64,000 bases of DNA, taken from the NCBI GenBank assembly GCA_025965155.1, contig JAOPXN010000070.1, forward strand, positions 124,001 through 188,000, read 5' to 3'. The DNA is from Propionibacteriaceae bacterium. GTDB taxonomy: Bacteria > Actinomycetota > Actinomycetes > Propionibacteriales > Propionibacteriaceae. The position numbers and the translations under genes were made by a program. The notes under the pieces were generated by a model. The model saw nothing but the letters and a program-made list of their open reading frames with translations. It made no database searches and was not told the origin of the DNA. Below are positions 62,002 to 64,000 of the stretch, piece by piece (the first letter of the stretch is position 1; each line of letters starts with the position of its first letter).

Positions 62002-62010
62002 CTCCCCAGG

Positions 62011-62289
62011 TTAACTCTCCGGCGAATCGTCCTCCGGGCCGAACACGTTGCTGTGGTGATGGTCGCGCATGGCGAGCGCGGTGGCCTTCGCGGCGGCGGC
62101 GCCGAGCGGAGCGCCACGGCCGACCGCGAGGCCGAGCAGGAACGTGGTCAACGGGGCGGCCGGGCGCGCCACCTCGTGCGCGGCATCGCGGGCCAGGTCC
62201 AAGACGGTGTGGATGGTGTTGTTGTCGAAGGCGAAGTCTTGCACGCTCAGCTCGGCTGAAAGGGCCGTCAGCCATTCGTCCAGATCCAT
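62011..62289 (-). CDS. DUF6457 small protein
   Basis: A 92-residue helical protein with LDEWLTALSAELSV at the start, LDLARDAAHEVARPAAPLTTFLLG in the middle and the His-containing KATALAMRDHHHSN near the end. The DUF6457 family is found alone or fused to MobA-type molybdenum cofactor guanylyltransferases in actinobacteria (recalled, not checked). Here it stands back to back with fdhD and near moaA, which agrees with a molybdenum cofactor link. Function is unknown. Confidence 0.75.
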   Translation of the reverse strand: MDLDEWLTALSAELSVQDFAFDNNTIHTVLDLARDAAHEVARPAAPLTTFLLGLAVGRGAPLGAAAAKATALAMRDHHHSNVFGPEDDSPES

Positions 62290-62350
62290 CGTCCATGCTC
62301 CTCGCGTCAGGGGTTCACTTCACGTTGGTCCTACCTGACAGGATGATGGC

Positions 62351-63199
62351 ATGGGACGGGTTACACGTCGGTATCCGGTGCTGCGTTTGCGACAGGGCTC
62401 CCTCACCCGGGCCCCTGACACGGTGGCGGTCGAGGAGCCGCTGGAAGTGCGTCTCAACGGCGAGTCCTTCCTGGTGACGATGCGCACCCCGGGCGAGGAC
62501 ATCGACCTGATCCACGGGCTGCTGCATAGCGAGGGGGTCATCGCCGATCCCGCCGACGTGGCGGCGGCACGGTACTGCGACGGCGCCGGACCGGACGGCC
62601 TGAACACCTACAACGTGGTGGACGTCCAGCTGAGGGATGGGTTGGCGCCGCCGGAGGCCGGTCTGCGGCGAAATGTGCTGACCACCAGCGCCTGCGGAAT
62701 CTGTGGCACCACCTCCATCGACCAGGTCGTCCAGACCTCGCGCTTCGTGTCGGACCAGAGCTTCCGGGTGGCCTCGAGGGTGGTTCTGGACGGGCCGCAG
62801 CAGCTGCGGGCGCAGCAGCGTACGTTCGACAAGACCGGCGGGCTGCACGCGGCCGGCCTGATGAGTGTCGAGGGACAGATGCTGTGCGTCCGTGAAGACG
62901 TCGGTCGGCACAACGCCGTCGACAAGGTGATCGGATGGGCGTTGCGGGAGCGACGGTTACCGCTGTCCGAGCTGATCCTCTGCGTGTCCGCCCGCGCCTC
63001 GTTCGAGCTGACCCAGAAGGCCGTCCTGGCCGGCCTGCCGATGCTGGCCGCGGTGTCCGCGCCCAGCTCGCTGGCGGTGGAGCTGGCGGACCAGGCCGGG
63101 CTGACGCTCGTCGGCTTCGTCCGCGGCGACAGCCTGAACGTGTACAGCCATCCCGACCGCATCGTGGTGGAGAGCCACGAACCAATCCCTCAGAGCTGA
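62351..63199 (+). CDS. fdhD: formate dehydrogenase accessory sulfurtransferase FdhD
   Basis: Moves sulfur from a cysteine desulfurase to the molybdenum cofactor of formate dehydrogenase. The 282-residue protein has EEPLEVRLNG, the paired cysteines Cys115 and Cys118 in SACGICGTTS, FDKTGGLHAAGL, REDVGRHNAVDKVIG and VSAPSSLAVELA, all family signatures. ATG 62351 (MGRVTRRYPV) has no clear ribosome binding site. The formate dehydrogenase itself is not in the window, but moaA begins 0.7 kb downstream. Confidence 0.95.
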   Translation: MGRVTRRYPVLRLRQGSLTRAPDTVAVEEPLEVRLNGESFLVTMRTPGEDIDLIHGLLHSEGVIADPADVAAARYCDGAGPDGLNTYNVVDVQLRDGLAPPEAGLRRNVLTTSACGICGTTSIDQVVQTSRFVSDQSFRVASRVVLDGPQQLRAQQRTFDKTGGLHAAGLMSVEGQMLCVREDVGRHNAVDKVIGWALRERRLPLSELILCVSARASFELTQKAVLAGLPMLAAVSAPSSLAVELADQAGLTLVGFVRGDSLNVYSHPDRIVVESHEPIPQS

Positions 63200-63280
63200 C
63201 TGATCCCCTCACTGACTGATCTGCGGGTGCCTGGGTAAGGCGGAGGTACCGGCACCGAAAAACTGAAAAGGGGACAGATC

Positions 63281-63835
63281 ATGACGATCGGTAGGAAGAA
63301 CTGCCAGGAGACGTCGGCACTGGCCGACGTCGGGCTGCTGCTGCTGCGTCTGGGCGTGGGCGGCAGCCTGTTCGCCCACGGCGCCCAAAAGCTATTCGGC
63401 TGGTTCGGCGGCGGCGGACTAGAGAAAACTGGAGAGGCATTCGAGCAGATGGGCTTCGTGCCCGGCGATCGGAACGCTCTGCTGGCCGGCCTCGGGGAGG
63501 CGGGTAGCGGGGCGCTGCTGGTCCTCGGTGCGGCCACGGGCGCCGCTGGAGCAGGCGCCGTCGGCACCATGACTGTCGCCGCCTCCGTGCACGCTCCTCA
63601 GGGCTACTTCGCCACTAATGGTGGGTACGAGCTGCCGGTCAGCAACGCACTGACTTCTGCTGCGCTGGCGTTGACCGGACCCGGTCGGTTCTCCGTGGAC
63701 TGCGCCACCGGCGGGGTGCTGAACCGTCCCTGGATGCGGTTGGCTGCGTTCGCTGCGTCGCTGTCCACCGCTGCGGCGCTGATCAGCCAGCGGCAGAGCC
63801 GGCTGCGGCAGGGCGACAGTCCAGCTCCCTCCTGA
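63281..63835 (+). CDS. DoxX family membrane protein
   Basis: A 184-residue membrane protein of the DoxX family with four to five hydrophobic segments. The first carries the hallmark LLLLRLGVGGSLFAHGAQKLFGWFGGGG (quoted as FAHGAQKLFGWFG). Later the text GEAGSGALLVLGAAT and NALTSAALALTGPGRFSVD follows the family pattern. AAAAGGGGA lies seven nt before ATG 63281. Members serve as respiratory or oxidative-stress membrane proteins; the role here is not known. Confidence 0.85.
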   Translation: MTIGRKNCQETSALADVGLLLLRLGVGGSLFAHGAQKLFGWFGGGGLEKTGEAFEQMGFVPGDRNALLAGLGEAGSGALLVLGAATGAAGAGAVGTMTVAASVHAPQGYFATNGGYELPVSNALTSAALALTGPGRFSVDCATGGVLNRPWMRLAAFAASLSTAAALISQRQSRLRQGDSPAPS

Positions 63836-63870
63836 CCGACGCCACGGTGCCGCGGGTGGACGGCGACGCC

Positions 63871-63876
63871 TACAGT
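63871..63876 (+). promoter_or_regulatory. -10 hexamer of moaA (leaderless)
   Basis: TACAGT ends six nt before GTG 63883, matching the spacing of the other leaderless candidates in the window. Confidence 0.4.
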
Positions 63877-63882
63877 GGGGGA

Positions 63883-64000
63883 GTGACCACGGCGCTTCCC
63901 TTCCCCAGGCTCCGGAGCGGCGCGCCAGCCGCTGCGGGGTCGACCGTGGAGAGTTCGAGCGCGCAGGGACAACGGGCGCTATCGGACTCGTACGGCCGGA
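63883..64000 (+). CDS. moaA: probable GTP 3',8-cyclase MoaA, N-terminal fragment
   Basis: The frame starting at GTG 63883 is open to the window edge (39 codons). After a low-complexity N terminus it ends ALSDSYGR, which matches the L-x-D-S-[YF]-G-R that precedes the radical-SAM cysteine motif in MoaA. The cysteine motif itself would lie just outside the window, so the call relies on this short match and on the neighbours fdhD and DUF6457. MoaA makes the first intermediate of molybdenum cofactor. Confidence 0.6.
   Translation, partial: MTTALPFPRLRSGAPAAAGSTVESSSAQGQRALSDSYGR

Overview
The window is about 64 kb of high-GC DNA (roughly two thirds G+C in genes) packed with core genes of an actinobacterium. 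RbpA, WhiA, OpcA, a mycothiol-dependent isomerase-type protein, the SufR-BDCSUT operon with an embedded Rieske ferredoxin, an NnaR-like HemD/winged-helix fusion and a HAIR operator in front of lon are all actinobacterial hallmarks. Gene order (polA/rpsA/coaE/uvrB/terC, uvrC-rapZ-yvcK-whiA-gap-pgk-tpi-secG-rbpA, pgl-opcA-zwf-tal-tkt with divergent ctaB, then suf) fits Propionibacteriales. A Propionibacteriaceae/Microlunatus-like genome is my best guess from memory of synteny, not from a search. I saw no tRNA, rRNA, phage, IS or CRISPR.

Layout. 1-6.6 kb: end of polA, a gamma-glutamyltransferase, rpsA, coaE, uvrB. 6.6-10.3 kb: terC behind a yybP-ykoY-type (Mn2+) riboswitch, converging with lon. 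10.3-17 kb: a decayed spacer, an MBL hydrolase, an MDMPI-like protein, uvrA with a histone-like tail, a Tat-exported Rieske lipoprotein and a DUF1206 membrane protein. 17-26.3 kb: uvrC, the rapZ-yvcK-whiA cassette, the lower glycolytic genes gap-pgk-tpiA, secG and rbpA. 26.3-33.4 kb (minus strand): the pentose phosphate operon tkt-tal-zwf-opcA-pgl. 33.5-37.8 kb: ctaB, a 2'-5' RNA ligase-type protein and a siroheme/nitrogen-control pair (SUMT plus HemD-wHTH).

37.8-43.7 kb (minus strand): a tight six-gene unit SDR-MFS-larE-larB-larC-aldo/keto reductase. It encodes the full nickel-pincer cofactor pathway but no LarA. 43.9-46.3 kb: another SDR and an ABC-2 exporter pair. 46.4-54.4 kb: a LigC-type DNA ligase and the complete SUF iron-sulfur operon. 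54.4-60.4 kb: a very large inverted repeat, a Trp-rich leader ORF, an ABC-F protein, a helix-turn-helix protein fused to a long histone H1-like tail, an ABC exporter and an RlmA-type rRNA methyltransferase. 60.4-64 kb: an SDR lacking the catalytic Tyr/Lys, SURF1, and a molybdenum/formate dehydrogenase group (DUF6457, fdhD, start of moaA) with a DoxX protein between.

The strongest unexplained signals are four. (1) The Lar maturation operon joined to a transporter and two oxidoreductases. (2) A 61-bp hairpin element present twice (terC/lon and gap/pgk) with identical arm and loop lengths and compensatory arm changes. (3) Lys/Ala/Ser-rich histone-like tails added to three unrelated proteins (UvrA, OpcA, the HTH protein). 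(4) Several families of short inverted or tandem repeats in intergenic DNA at rpsA, ctaB, rbpA/pgl and abcF. Many genes here also look leaderless, with a -10 hexamer exactly 6-7 nt before the start codon.
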